Source: Nymphaea colorata (taxonomy: Eukaryota; Streptophyta; Magnoliopsida; Nymphaeales; Nymphaeaceae). From it: a DNA stretch of 64,000 nt. The position numbers and the translations under genes are program-made. The notes under the pieces are model-generated. The model worked only from the letters and a program-made list of their open reading frames with translations, was not told the origin of the DNA and searched no databases. The stretch is taken from positions 1,685,143 through 1,749,142 of the forward strand of contig NC_045138.2 of NCBI RefSeq assembly GCF_008831285.2, read 5' to 3'. Within the stretch, counting starts at the first letter, position 1, and each line of letters starts with the position of its first letter. Shown in pieces: positions 48,341 to 60,121 of the stretch.

Positions 48341-48791
48341 TAGGGGTGCACAATGAGCCGATCCAACTTGGGTTCGATTCAAACTCACTCGAAAAAACTC
48401 TGCTCGTATTCGACTTATTTATAAACGAGCCAAGTTAGAGCTTACAAAGATACTTGCAACGATAAACGAATCGAGTTTGAGTTTCAGGAACTCGACTCGA
48501 CTCACAAACCAACATTCTATATAATATTGTCAAAACCGGTTTCACAAGTCAGACGAGTTAAACGAGTTACACAAGTTCACGCTTATACGAGTTGAACGAG
48601 TTAATGCTTATACGAGTTTAAACTTGCTAAATAAGTTAAGCGACTCGAGTCTGAGCTTGATTTTGTGTAGTCAAGTCAACCTCGAGCTTGCTGTAAGGAG
48701 CTCTAGTCGAGTTCGAGCCGAGCTTTAGCTGAGTTTTTTTAGTCGAGTTGATCTCTAGCTGGCCAAACTCCCGCTCTCATGGGCAACCCTG
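48341..48791. mobile_element. Non-autonomous hAT-like element, 451 bp
   Basis: It is flanked by an exact 8-bp direct repeat TTTAGGTC (48333-48340 and 48792-48799). The left end TAGGGGTGCACAATGA pairs with the inverted right end CAGGGTTGCCCATGA. The interior is rich in GAGCTCGA/CGAGTT words (for example ACGAGTTGAACGAGTT) and has no coding capacity. An 8-bp target duplication with a YAGGG terminus is the hAT signature. Confidence is high for a transposon and moderate for the superfamily. Confidence 0.8.
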
Positions 48792-48799
48792 TTTAGGTC

Positions 48800-50441
48800 A
48801 TTCATGTTACCCAAGTTTGCTGCTGCTGGTTCAGTTGATTTGACATAAAATGTGTCAAACTTTGTCATGTCATGTCATGTCACCTTTTCTTTTGTTTTTT
48901 ATGAAATGTCAACAAAGAAGCCCACCCTATTTGGGTGGAGGTCACCATCAAAGGCTTCAGTTGCACCAAGTCCATAACTTCACCTAGAGCCAGCTTAATA
49001 AACAAATAACAATTTGCGTAACCTCAATGGATTTTATTAATGTAATATGACTTAAAAGCAATTAATTGTAGATTAACTTGATTTTCATTGCAAATTATAT
49101 TGTTTTTAGTCGAATTAAAATAAAAACACAGATATGAATACCTTGCAAGCATAACCAAATGCATAGAGGCCAAAAAATGTAAATGTACAAAAGAAAAGTG
49201 AATTAAATAGAATTATTGGGATAAAATTTTTAAAAATTTTATGAATGCCCAAATACAAGTTACTTATTTTTTTCTTAAAAACCAAAAAAAAAAGAAAAAA
49301 AGAAAAAGAAAATAAAGGAAATGTAGAAGGAGCTCTAATCCCAACAAACTCATGAACGGCACATGCTGGGAACTTTTCTAGCATTTATAGAACAAGATAT
49401 CAAAGCTGCCTTAGTTTAATATTATATAATTTAAAATTATTCAGAAAATTGTCTTATCCCTCATTTTTTTATAGGAAAAGAAATGTTGGCACGTGCAAAT
49501 TTTTTAATAACAACCTGAGAGATTTTTTTTTTACCGATGAACTTTTTACCGTTAGAACGTGGAAGGCAAGATTCCATTAATTTTTTAAGAAGAAAAAAAG
49601 GTAAAATAAATTGACCTTGAAAACTCCAACGTAAAATATTTGTCTTTTTATAAAGATTTTCCCAAACAATTTTATTAACATTTTACTTTGTAGATTTCTA
49701 ATGTGGCATTTAGGCGGGATAATATATTTCATCAAGGAAAAATATTCAAATTTTCATATACAGATTAGTAAGAAATTAAAAAAAAGTATATCTAGCTTTT
49801 GGGTAAATAACAAATTACTGCTCTAGCTTTCAACAAAGGTTAGGTGTAATAGTTTAAACTACAAAGGTTATGCGTTATAGTTTAAACTAAGAGAGGCACC
49901 TCGTGTAGCACGCAGCATGTGAGAGGTACCTTTCACTTCTCTCTTTGTTAAATCAACAGGGTCGTCTTGTGTATGGGATGTTCAGTTTGCCATTCGGCTA
50001 AGGTATCGTGGTCCGTCTGCGGCTGGGTGACGGTGCCGTCCTTCTTTCCTCTTTATTCACACCTTTCTTATTTTACTGTGTATTGTATTTGTATATTTCG
50101 TCTTTTTGCTTTTGTTTTTGTGGATTGTTTTGTATTTAGAAAACTTCTTGTCCCCAAATTTTGTTATATATTTCTCATTTTATCGGCACTTCTCTCTTTG
50201 TTAAATCACAAAGTTGTAAGTTCCTCTCTCTTAATTCTAAAGGGTCAACAAAAAATATCTTTTAAAAGAATTCACAAATGATTGTAGGACGATCCATTTT
50301 AATCAGTTTATTTATTTTTTATATACTTTTCCTTCTTTTATAGAAATACATGTAGTGTGGTCATCTGTTCAATTGGTGTGAAATTTATTCTGAACTCTAA
50401 ATAGTGATATGTGACATTCTAATTGATGAGTGTATTGCCAG
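48800..50441. other. AT-rich intergenic DNA
   Basis: There are long A and T runs (around 49270-49320) and no recognised coding frame or RNA gene. Confidence 0.5.
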
Positions 50442-50620
50442 CAGTAGCGGAGCTACTTATTGGCTGAGGTGGGTCACACCCCACGCTAGCCCATAAAAAA
50501 ATTTATTATAATGTGTTAACTTCACATTGTTATGATTTTAAATTTATATGCAGTGCATATACCAAAGTTGTATCACCTACACAAGTGCCCCACTCATGAA
50601 AAATCTTAGCTCCGCCATTG
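50442..50620. mobile_element. Short MITE with CAGTAGCGGAGC ends
   Basis: The left end CAGTAGCGGAGCTA and the inverted right end CAATGGCGGAGCTA bracket 179 bp of AT-rich noncoding DNA. CAGTGGCGGAGC-type termini are frequent in plant hAT-related MITEs. The bases flanking each end share CCAG, too short to prove a target duplication. Confidence 0.55.
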
Positions 50621-51024
50621 CCAGCTAGGTCTCGAAGGGGCAACAACGTGACTTGTGACTTGTGAGGATGTTCGGCCTATCCCACACCGAGGTTGAGCTC
50701 TTAGTTTGAGAGACGGCAAGCCGGCAATCCACCCTCTAGCAATTTCTATTATGTCTTAAAAGAACTAAGAATAATAACAACTCATATTTTATGTGCCCTG
50801 GGCTAGAAAGCAATTATTTCACTAAATCTACAACATAAACACATTCAACAAAATTTTCTTTCACAAATATAATTGCTTTTACCTTTTTTTTTTGACAAAA
50901 AAATGTGTGGATCAAATTAGGTGTTGATGCAGTGCAAGTAATTGTTTTCCATGCATTTGACATTCTTCCTTTCCATGTTGAATGATAACATTCAGAACTC
51001 CCGAGTGAGCGAGAGGCTACAAGG

Positions 51025-51230
51025 CAGGGGTCTAGCTAAAAATTTTTTATGAAATGAGTCAAATTAAAGTTTCTAAATTTTGATTAGGACCGAAATATCA
51101 TTTTTCAAAATTTTTATATAAAACAAGTGAAATTTTTTAAAATTTATATGTCAATTTAATTTTTTTTTTGAGGTAGGGCCAAGGCCCATGTGGGTCCTAC
51201 CTACCTTGGCTCCGTTCCTACTCCATTCCA
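51025..51230 (+). repeat. Dispersed repeat related to 62440-62575
   Basis: It shares the series TTTTTTATGA..., ...TTTTGATAGGA(A/C)CG(A/G)A, TATCATTTTT, TATATAA and AAATTTATATGT.AAT with 62440-62575, then a GTGGGTCC motif. The right part (GGTAGGGCCAAGGCCCATGT then CCTACCTACC) is locally palindromic. A related GGGCAGAGCCAAGG edge occurs near 54110. Class unknown. Confidence 0.5.
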
Positions 51231-51848
51231 TTGCCTCCGGGTCCTGGGCTGTGAACTGTTTGTTAGGTAATATGTATAGATCCTCATAGAAAAAAAAAAG
51301 CTCAAATAAATTAGTTTAAAATCACTGTAAAACTAGTGCCGAGCATAAAAAACACAAATTATTTTTTGAATCTAGGGAATCAAACATGGATCCAGTTATT
51401 TATATATTTTTTTCTTTTGATTCTTGTGGGGCTTTTAGACTGCATTTGAATATTGGATCTAGTTAAAATGAAACACATCCAAATTACGAACGTTCGATCT
51501 GTTTTTCCTTATCCTCAACCTGACTTCGTTTCCGAATTTTTCCAATTACTTTCTCATATTTATTTTTTCTTTTTCCAATTACTTTCTCATATTTATTTTT
51601 TCTTTTTTCCTTCCTCCTCCATAAGAAACAGAGGGTAAAATCATAATTTAACAGTGTTCAGAGAGATTGTATGTCATCTGAAAGGGAAGTGCTGGAACAA
51701 ACATTTTTCAAAGGAATTGAACAATATGTTTCCATCCAAACACGCTCTCAAAGAAAAAGAGGAAATTTCTTGGAAATCTGAACTGAGTTTCCACAGTCAA
51801 ATTTATAATTCAAAGACGTTGTTAAGCAGTTCCTTTTCAAGAACGTCA

Positions 51849-51949
<101 letters not shown>

Positions 51950-52080
51950 TTGAAAATAAAAACCATCAGTAAATGCCTTGAAAAACCATCACCAAACAAA
52001 AAAAAAACCACGGCTAATGCACTTTTTTGTAATGGTTTTTGATAACAAAAAATGAAAAAATTCCATTTAATAAGAGAAGA

Positions 52081-52120
<40 letters not shown>

Positions 52121-52840
52121 GACATCAATCATTAATAATTTTGATTAAGCAGCAAAATTCCTTGTAAGTAAGGTAGGAATTAAATCGCATAAGATAGAGA
52201 ATTAGAAACAATAAAGACGGCCGAATGGGGAAGGCGTTTGACAGCAAAACGGTCAAAGTCAAGGTCGTTCTTAGTCCAGTGGTGAAGTCCCGTTCATTTG
52301 GAAGGTTCCATCACTTCCGACTCCACCGCGTTTAGGGGCAACATGGTCATTTCGCAAAAAAATTGTCATTTTTATTTTAAAATTTTAAAATGTCCAGGGT
52401 CGCCAATCGCAAGACAGCTGGATCACGTGTTTGGCACGTGCAAAAGATTTGCATAGACCCGCCGATATTTTCTTTATTTTTCGATAACCTGTTACTTTTT
52501 TTTTCCTTTCCAAAAAGTGAAAAGGGGAAGAGGAAGTGACCACGATGCCTTTACGATCGATTCTGCTGGACAAGACACCAGAAGCCTTGTCTTTCAATGA
52601 AGATAGGGAAAGGCCAGTGTTGTGAACATGGAACGGGTCACCAGTGGAAAATCGACTCGATTCATTTACAAGTTATTTAATATATATATATATATATAGA
52701 ATTATTTTCCTTTTATTAATTTTTAAAACTGATTGGGTTGAATTGCTGAATCTGTCAATTCTTAAAGTGGCAGCTCAAAATTCAATTTAATTTCAATTTT
52801 TTTCCCATGTTTGGGAGTACTACTCTCCCGTTAAAATTCG

Positions 52841-53034
52841 GTTGCTTTTTGTTTCGAGGAGCATAGTGTAGCTGAACAGTAAAATGGTTCATACTTAAGG
52901 GTCTGAAGTTCGAATCTCATTGTCACCCTCATTGCAACTGGTGGCAATACGATAGAATCTTACAGGCATAAGGGTACAACGTTGGAGGTTTTACATGGAA
53001 TGCAGTTTTTCCTAAATAAACATTAAAAAAAATT
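52841..53034 (+). mobile_element. tRNA-derived SINE, plus strand
   Basis: The sequence contains an A-box-like TAGTGTAGCTGAACAG and, about 30 bp later, a B-box-like GAAGTTCGAATCTC, the internal RNA polymerase III promoter of a tRNA gene. A unique body and a terminal A-rich run follow (ends near 53034). The head from GTTGCTTTTTG through GAATCTC and TGTCACC recurs on the opposite strand at 54285-54426. It is not a functional tRNA because no cloverleaf is formed. Confidence 0.65.
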
Positions 53035-54284
53035 ATTGCTTCCAAACAAAAAAAAAAGAAGAAAACTTTGAACAAATAAAGCAAAAGTAGGTACCTTTAT
53101 TATAAATATTTAGTTTTCAAGGGGTTGTTGTGAATTACTGTGTACATGTGAGCCAGCTGTATGGGAGTGGAACAATTCTGTCTACAAACTATGCATCTCA
53201 AAATTGTTTGATGAAAAAAAAAAATTTAATTTTCATGAATTGAATTTTTGAAACTGTCTGGATACAACAAGCTAAGTTTCTGGTTAGTGTGAGGAATATC
53301 TCTTTAGTATTGATTGGAGGCAATATCCTTTGGATACTTGTTTTGGATTTGGATCTTAGTCCATGATCCGCATTAGATTATAGTTTGCTTTTTTGCCTAT
53401 TTAAATTATTGTGCAGGAACAGGAAGTCGCTTAGATGAGAGGTTGGCCATTAGATTTAAGAACAATATTTCATTATTTCTATTCATATCCTGTTTTCTAA
53501 AACAAGAATTAGAGTCAAATGTTTCCTATAACACAATGTTCTTCTTATTATATATCCTCTAAGATTACCACCTCTTCTTTGCAACACATGTTTGAAAAGT
53601 TAGTTGTTCTTATTTTAGGACTAGCTCCTATCACCACCATCTTCCGAAGCCGGAAAGCCGTAAATCCGGCGACTGCAGGGAGACGGCCGGCGGTGGTGTT
53701 AGACGCCTCTTATATTGGTAGTGAGGGTGGATCATTTTACGAAAGAAGACAAAAGAATTGATGTTATTGAGTCGACACGCGTTCTTAAAGAGTTTGTATT
53801 TCGAAGCCGTTTAAACACAGGTTTAGCCAAAACTTAACCCCGAGCGAGTTATACGAAGCAGGGTTAATCTTGATCTGAATTTAGTTTGACGACTCCTTTG
53901 AGAGCACATACAAATGAGTATGAGTTGCCCTTCAATGATATCCTTTGCCTTATCTGAGGACTATTTTAGTCTCTTGAAAATACAATTAGAGTTTTATTTT
54001 CTTCAACTTAATCTCTACTATCTGATCTTATTAAAAACAATAGATTAAACAATAGCCCAAACTGAACCCCATTAAAGTTGCACTTAATTACTTACAATAT
54101 GATCATGGGCAGAGCCAAGGGAGATCGGCGTGGGCCCTGGTCCAATCTCAATTTTTTTTTTTTTTTTATTTATCTGGTATTTCATGAATGTTGAGTTTTG
54201 CAGCTTATATAATGTTAGACATAGTTGGCAACTCTTCTTTCATTTTTTTTTGTTAATTGCTGCTAAATTTGATCACATATTGGT
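53035..54284. other. Intergenic DNA with a GC-rich patch
   Basis: A short GC-rich stretch around 53640-53710 (GCCGGAAAGCC...ACGGCCGGCGG) lies in otherwise AT-rich DNA. The 80-aa frame across it has no recognised family. A GGGCAGAGCCAAGG repeat edge occurs at about 54110. Confidence 0.4.
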
Positions 54285-54426
54285 CACCCATTGCCACGAG
54301 TTAGAACCCATAAGAGTAACACACAAAACATGACGGTGACAAAGAGATTCGAACTTCAAACCCTTTAGTACGAGTCATCTTGCTGTCTGTTTAGCTACAC
54401 CATAATCTTCGAGGCAAAAAGCAACA
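54285..54426 (-). mobile_element. tRNA-derived SINE, minus strand copy
   Basis: Read on the minus strand it starts GTTGCTTTTTGCCTCGAAG, then has TGGTGTAGCTAAACAG (A box), GAAGTTCGAATCTC (B box) and TTGTCACCGTCATG, matching the SINE at 52841. The tails diverge, though both contain GTGGCAAT. Confidence 0.6.
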
Positions 54427-54472
54427 GCATTTTAAAAGAATTAGCGACACGAGTAGTACTTCCGAGCAGACT

Positions 54473-54585
54473 GTAAAAGAGTATAACACACGGAAGCCTT
54501 ACAGCGATAATGAGATTCCAAACTCAAAGTTTTTTTTTGCGACCTACCTTACTACCCAGTTGCCCGACACTCCTTATGGCTGAAG
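54473..54585 (-). mobile_element. Possible diverged SINE, minus strand
   Basis: On the minus strand GGGCAACTGGGTAGTAAGGT is followed by a T-rich loop and GAGTTTGGAATCTCATTATC, a weak A-box/B-box pair. A similar degenerate pattern (CAACTGAACAGTGAG... GAGTTTAGAATTCTCA) occurs at about 58735-58845 inside the intron of the flavanone 3-hydroxylase pseudogene. Confidence 0.35.
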
Positions 54586-54989
54586 TTTTATTTCTTTTAT
54601 ATTTGGAGACAGCATCAGCAATAGGCAATATATTTTTCCAGCCAAAATAAAGCATTTGACATACTTAATTTGGAAATATCATTGATTTAAACTGAGGATA
54701 TAGCTACAACATGCTTCCCAACCCAACCAGAGAGCAAAAATACGAGAAAATGGTTTTTTTTTGGACAGCATCGGCTAAGTTTGTGAGAACTGTGGTACAT
54801 GGCTATACATATGTAGAAAGAGAGAGAGAGAGAGAGGGCAAAAGAAATTATTAATTTAAAACTATATGAAACAACGTAAGGTTATTTTTTGAAACAAAAA
54901 GATATTTCGAGAAAGCCAAGGGCACTCAATGACATGTTTAGAAAAGCAAGGTATTCTCGAAATCTTGAACTAGAAATGATTGGTATTTG

Positions 54990-55640
54990 GAAAATGATGA
55001 TAATATCTCGATTCTTGGATTGAGAATGATCGGTGACTTATATTTTGATCTAAAAATAGATCTAGCTCTCAGATTTGGGGCTCGATCTAGATCAAAAGCT
55101 TTAAATGGATAAAAAACAATATATTTGGATTTGGATCGCAAATTTTGATCCAAAACTCATATTTGGTTTTAAATCTTAGATTTAGATCTGGATTAAGGTA
55201 TAAACCTGTAATTGGATCTAAATTTGGATCAAGATTTGGACTTGAATAAGGATATGGATCCGACATTGGATCTTGGGTTTGGATCAGGTCTGAATTAATA
55301 TAAAGGCACAAATTGGGATCGAATGAGTCAAGAGTTGACATTTGGATTAGGGTCTAGATCTAATGTTTTTTTGTGGATCCAATTTTAGATTTTGGATTTG
55401 GATATGGATCTATTTTGTATGTGGTTTGAATCTAGGGATATATTTTGGATCTAGGGCTAATATTTGGATCTAGGGCTGGGCTTTGGATATAGATTTGAAT
55501 ATAGGACTGGGATTTGGATTTAGATTTGGATCTTAAGAATTGTTTTAGGCTTCTATTGAGTTTTTGAACTGGATCCTAGTTTGAGTTATAGAATAAGTCT
55601 AAATTGAGATTGGGCTTTGTGTCCATAGTCTGAAATAGGT
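54990..55640. repeat. Degenerate minisatellite of GGATTTGGATCT-like units
   Basis: For about 650 bp the words GGATTTGG, GGATCTAG, TTTGGATC and GATTTAGATC recur every 12 or so bases with variation. Antisense frames over it read as repeated DPNLDP-type peptides, a by-product. Short stretches of the same flavour appear near 12800-12960 and 32300-32400. No gene lies in it. Confidence 0.75.
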
Positions 55641-56953
55641 CCAAATAAGTCTCAAATATCATTCATAGTCAAATAAAAGAAGAAATTGATTATAGTTAAG
55701 AGAAATTGAAGTATTTGAAGCCGAAAATCCTTGAAGCTTGTTGTAAAGTTATGACAAAATCTTTGAGAAAGTCTAAACACATAATCTTTGAAAAATTTGG
55801 AGTGATTACATGGTACCATGTCCTTTTAATTACTTGTTTAGGAAGGCTCCTTAACTGATTCTCAGCCACTGCTTAAATAGATGTAAACCCCAAGAAGATA
55901 AAAAAAAACTTCCTCATTAAGTTTTTTTTATTGTCATTTTTTTTGTAATTTATTTTGCTCGGGCATTTCTTTCTTTCTATCAAGATTGTTTACATATACA
56001 TCAAAATATGTATGTGATTTTTATTAATTAATAATAAGGCATTATGAGCCGAACTAGTAGTATTCCTCTTGCTCTTGTTTGACTTCTCCAATCTATTCTT
56101 GAGTTTGAGCAATGTTTCTCTATTCAAGTTCATGAGGAAGTGGCTCGTTGTCATTTGCAGTCCTTGCCCATGGTGGATCCTTCTTTTTGGCTTTTGACAC
56201 ATTGCCACAATTCTTTTTAGGTAAGCAAGAGGATTAATTCAATTTCCTGATTGAGAGCTGAACTCCCTTCCTCCCTGTTGCCTACAGGGTCCAGAGCTAG
56301 GTCGGTACTAAGTAGTGAAATCTTTATGTAATTCAAATTCTACATGGGACCCACCTCCTTATAGCGAAATCTTTATGTAATTCAACTTCTACATGGGACC
56401 CACCTCCTTATGATATAGGAACATAGCCTGCCGTGAGTTGACACATATGCATGTCGCACATAACGTGTCCCACATAACATGCCCGAAGGTCGTCTATTTG
56501 AGCTATGCCCCTCGGAGCGACTGCCACATGTTTTTCCTCCAGTTGAGTTTACCAATAGAACAGGTTGCTCTTGCCATCCATTCATTCCTTGTCACAGCAG
56601 GATGAATGTTGCAGTTCTTTTGCTACTTGAGAACTCCAATCATAAAGGTATGTTGTTAATTTCGATCATCAATGAAAAACCTTAAGAAAGCTCATGGTCA
56701 TTATCTATGGAGTCTCCTGTCTTTAGCAAGGTCTCGTCTCATTTCTCTTGGGTTAAAATTCCTACTAGAATCTTGCATCACTTGCCTTCCTAGGCCTTCC
56801 ATCGACGAAAAAAATTCACACAAAAAGAAAGATGCTCTCCAAAAAAAGAAAAAATGTCGCTCTCATGTTAAAGCTTACATGAGGCAGCAAGAAGATTGTT
56901 TTTGTATATAGATTGAACTCCCATGAACTTACTAGCACTTTCTTGAAATCACA
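55641..56953. other. Intergenic DNA with a 49-bp tandem repeat
   Basis: Two adjacent copies of a unit beginning GAAATCTTTATGTAATTCAA occur at 56317-56365 and 56366-56414, nearly identical. The frame at 56479-56685 is open but has no recognised family. Confidence 0.5.
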
Positions 56954-57042
56954 TAAGAGCCGTTTGGTGAAGAGAACAGTAACAAAACTGTTTCATGAAT
57001 CTGTTTTAGTTCCCACTATTCTCATTGCCTAACGACCCTTTA
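56954..57042. mobile_element. Small MITE, 89 bp
   Basis: The left end TAAGAGCCGTTTGGTGAAGA (then GAACAGT) faces an inverted right end TAAAGGGTCGTTAGGCAATG (then AGAATAGT). The ends resemble the 170-bp MITE at 27861, so the two may be one family. Confidence 0.5.
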
Positions 57043-58060
57043 GGTACTCAAGTCAGCATTGTAAAAATTGGTTCATGAAACAAATCGTGAATCTAATAAT
57101 TCCATGAATTGGCCAACTCAGGTGAATCGATCAGTTATGAATAATGAACACTATTGAAAAATCATTTCAAAAAAGAAAAAGAGAAAAGTAGTAAAGACAT
57201 GTAAACAAGAAATTTCTTAAAACACTCAACAAAGTAGCTAAAAGCTCACATTGCACTATGTAATCCACCACTGAAACTGAATCCACAGACTCTGGCTGAT
57301 TCTTGTGAACAACCATTTCAGATATAAATTAAGAGGGAAAAGTCACCACAAATATTTTGGCAGGCCATTATTATTCTCGCCATATGGAACTCACTTTCCC
57401 ACCGTTGAAACTGCTTAAAGATAAAAACACACTTGCAAATGGATCACATGCATATGTGGCTCTCACTTTTAATGCTATTTTCCCAAAGGCATTTACCCAA
57501 CAAAAAAGTTGAAGCAAAATGTGCAAAAGTAGTTGAATAGTTTTTTTTTTTTTTCCCTTGTTTAGACAAGACCCAACAAAACCAAAACTGTTGATTTTGA
57601 AATTGGTGTGGATCTGAACTATGTAGTGGATGTTTATGATTTTTAGTTCTTTTAAATTACATAGTTTTCTGAAAATCTTTGTTTTTAAACTGGATGATCT
57701 CAGATATGATCGGGTGAGTAGAAGGATTAATCCCACCACCCAAGCGAGAAGCAAAGTCCACTTTTTTTGCCATGTCCCACAGAGTCTAAAATTGTGTCGA
57801 CGTCAGGCATCGAGATCTCCATGTTTTTCAATTTGCACCTAAAACTCATTCCCTACGAGTTTTATTTACTACACTATTCTATATGTAAGCATTGGCAGAT
57901 CAAAGAGGACACATACATAGTGACCTGAAAATAAGCAGGCATGTGTTGCCACATGTGCGTGCATGCACACAACACACACACACACAAAGTTATTTGACCG
58001 AGGAAATTAAGCAAATGCGAAAGAAACTTCCCAACACACACAACCTCCATGCTCTTTGGT
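57043..58060. other. Intergenic DNA downstream of the F3H pseudogene
   Basis: No coding frame was recognised. The part from about 57890 to 57965 (CAAAGAGGACACATACATAG, then GTGTTGCCACATGTGCGTGC) is repeated at 62655-62726. CA-rich repeats lie at 57966-57987 and 58032-58041. Confidence 0.5.
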
Positions 58061-60067
58061 TCATAGCTTTTCCCTTTCCTTGGCAACGTCCACATCGTGC
58101 TGCATCTTCTTCGTGTACATCTCCTTGAAGGAGACTGGCTTCTCGATCAATGGCTTCTCGCCGTCAGCTACCTTAAGTGGGAAGACAAGCGCATCCTCTG
58201 CCGGGCACTGCAACATGCCAATCGACAGACGGCTGGAATTCGAGTTCACCACCACTTGGTGCTCCACCGCAGCAAACCTCCCGTTGCTCAAGCACTAATA
58301 TATCAAGAAGAAATATATGTGAAGCAATGGTATAAATAGAAATTCCAGTTTAAGGAGCACTAGTTATATCTTTAGAGGACAAGCAATATATAAGCATCTA
58401 AATTATAAGTTGTTAACTTGTCAATATGCAATGTATGTGGGCATGTGTGGGCATCTACCCACACAAGCTCATAATGTCAAGCTAGAATTGATGATGAGTG
58501 GACTATGGAAGTCAGAACCGGGCTATGGAAGTCAGAACCGGGCTCGACGCATTAAAGGCCGGGCTCACTCAACTTGAGCCTGATAACACAATTTCTCGAC
58601 CCGGACCCGGCCCATACCGGGCCGGCCCAGTGGCGGCCCAGCCGACGCCAGGCCTAGTAGACATAACCCACCAGTTGAGTGAGAGGGAGAAACCCCCCTC
58701 TTTCCCCGATCTAATGCTTCAAGACTTGTGTGAACTTTGAGTTACATTTTGAAACTCAAAAATAACATCTGCCATTAAATGAGAATTCTAAACTCAAATC
58801 ATTTTTTTCATTAGTAGACTCACTGTTCAGTTGTTCCCCCCTTCAAACCCTAAGGTTGCAATTGATAGCCTTGGATTTAGATGGATTTAAAATCCATGCT
58901 ACCATGTTGAAAAACTGTATATGTAAGGTCGGATGGGTCTGGTTTGATCATAAATCCATGGATCTAATCACCAAGGATCTGTATTCGGCTACGAAACAAG
59001 TAGGTTATGTCATTTCTCTGTCTCATGAGTCATAGCATGCATGCATCCGCAAAACAAAGGCCGGCGCATATGAGACTCATACCAGTGGCTGGCTGCCTGC
59101 AATATGCTTATGTTGTTAGATATTTACATTCAAAATCTTGCAAAGAAAACTGCCATAATCCGCATATAAGCACGGTGAAATAAGATTCAGGATTAGTTTT
59201 GAGGCTTGTAAGATCAGCTTGGTTGGTTTTGAATTGGTGAGGAGGCATGGAGTCAGAGGGTTTTCATACGCGAGCATGTTCTCCAAGGTTGACGACAAAG
59301 GCACCGTCGATGGGCTTGACAGTGAGCCAAGTCTGGCCGCCGTCCCTTGTGATCTGCAGGCCGCCGACGTTGTCCTGATGGAGGATGAAGATGGTGCCAG
59401 GGTCAGTGTGACGCCTGAAACCGAGCGCCAGCTCTGGCACCTCGGATAGAAGTTCACCAGCACCTTTTGGTCCATCTCCAGGCAAGCTTCCTTGAAGGCG
59501 CCCTTCTCCAAGCCTAAGCTCTCTGACAAAACCTCCAGAATTCGCGATGCCAACTTCATGTTTGCCTCGCAGTAGCGCTCCACCACCTCCCGCCACCCCT
59601 TCGGCTGCTCCGGCCACATGGCAGAGTCACGGGACTCCACCGGGTACGAGAAGAAGACGAAGAACTCCCGCCAGTTCTCAATCTCCTCGCCGAACAAGTG
59701 GTTGCTGACTCCATAACCCCCGCGCTTGCCGGCGGTCATCTCGTACCAGAGCTTTTCCTCGGCAGCGAGTGGAGAGGTCGGCCATGGCAGAGACCAGCGT
59801 TGGGTCCACGCCGTGGTCGATCACCTGGAAGATGCCCCAATTTTCCAGGGCACCCACGATGTTGCGGAAGAGGGCTGAGCGGCGGGTGGAGTCCGTGGAG
59901 TCGATGTCAGCAAAGGAGATGATGGGGATGTCATCGGAGAATGCATCGTGCGCGACCTTTGGCCGCTCCACTTCGTTGCGGATGAAGGCGCTGGGGATGG
60001 TCAACTCCTTGCTCATTGAAGGAAGAAAAGGCTTCAGTGCTTTGGCCTGCTCTAAGTTGGGAGCCAT
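58061..60067 (-). pseudogene. F3H: Flavanone 3-hydroxylase pseudogene, two frameshifts
   Basis: Two coding blocks on the minus strand, 60067-59270 and 58294-58061, are separated by an intron with a GT donor (CTCGC|GTATGA) and AG acceptor (TATATTAG|TGC) that join in the correct frame. Matches include [67 protein letters not shown] and [40 protein letters not shown] and EKPVSFKEMY follow. The family oxidises flavanones to dihydroflavonols using Fe(II) and 2-oxoglutarate; the iron ligands (HTD and the later H) and RLS 2-oxoglutarate residues persist. A short deletion near 59761-59770 and another near 59434-59442 each shift the frame, so no full protein can be made. The intron many F3H genes have before the GEE..NW segment is absent here. 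The second intron position is kept, so it is not a retrocopy. Confidence 0.85.
58298..59269 (-). other. Intron of the F3H pseudogene with repeat insertions
   Basis: It contains two tandem copies of a 20-bp unit CTATGGAAGTCAGAACCGGG (58503-58542), a GC-rich patch (GGGCCGGCCCAGTGGCGGCC, about 58620) and a degenerate SINE-like stretch (58735-58845). No coding frame was recognised. Confidence 0.5.
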
Positions 60068-60121
60068 CCTCTGTCTCTCTACTGTCCTTGAGTCCAGAGA
60101 TTCAATGGCGACGGTCTGCAA

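Noticed and set aside
52861-52925. Genuine tRNA gene
   Set aside because: The A and B boxes are present, but no acceptor stem or anticodon arm can be folded. A SINE head explains it better.
55087-55341. Repetitive DPNLDP-type protein
   Set aside because: It is a translation of the GGATTTGGATCT minisatellite, with no start context or gene structure.
58498-58740. 80-aa frame rich in G and P
   Set aside because: It lies in the pseudogene intron and is produced by a GC-rich repeat patch and a 20-bp tandem repeat.
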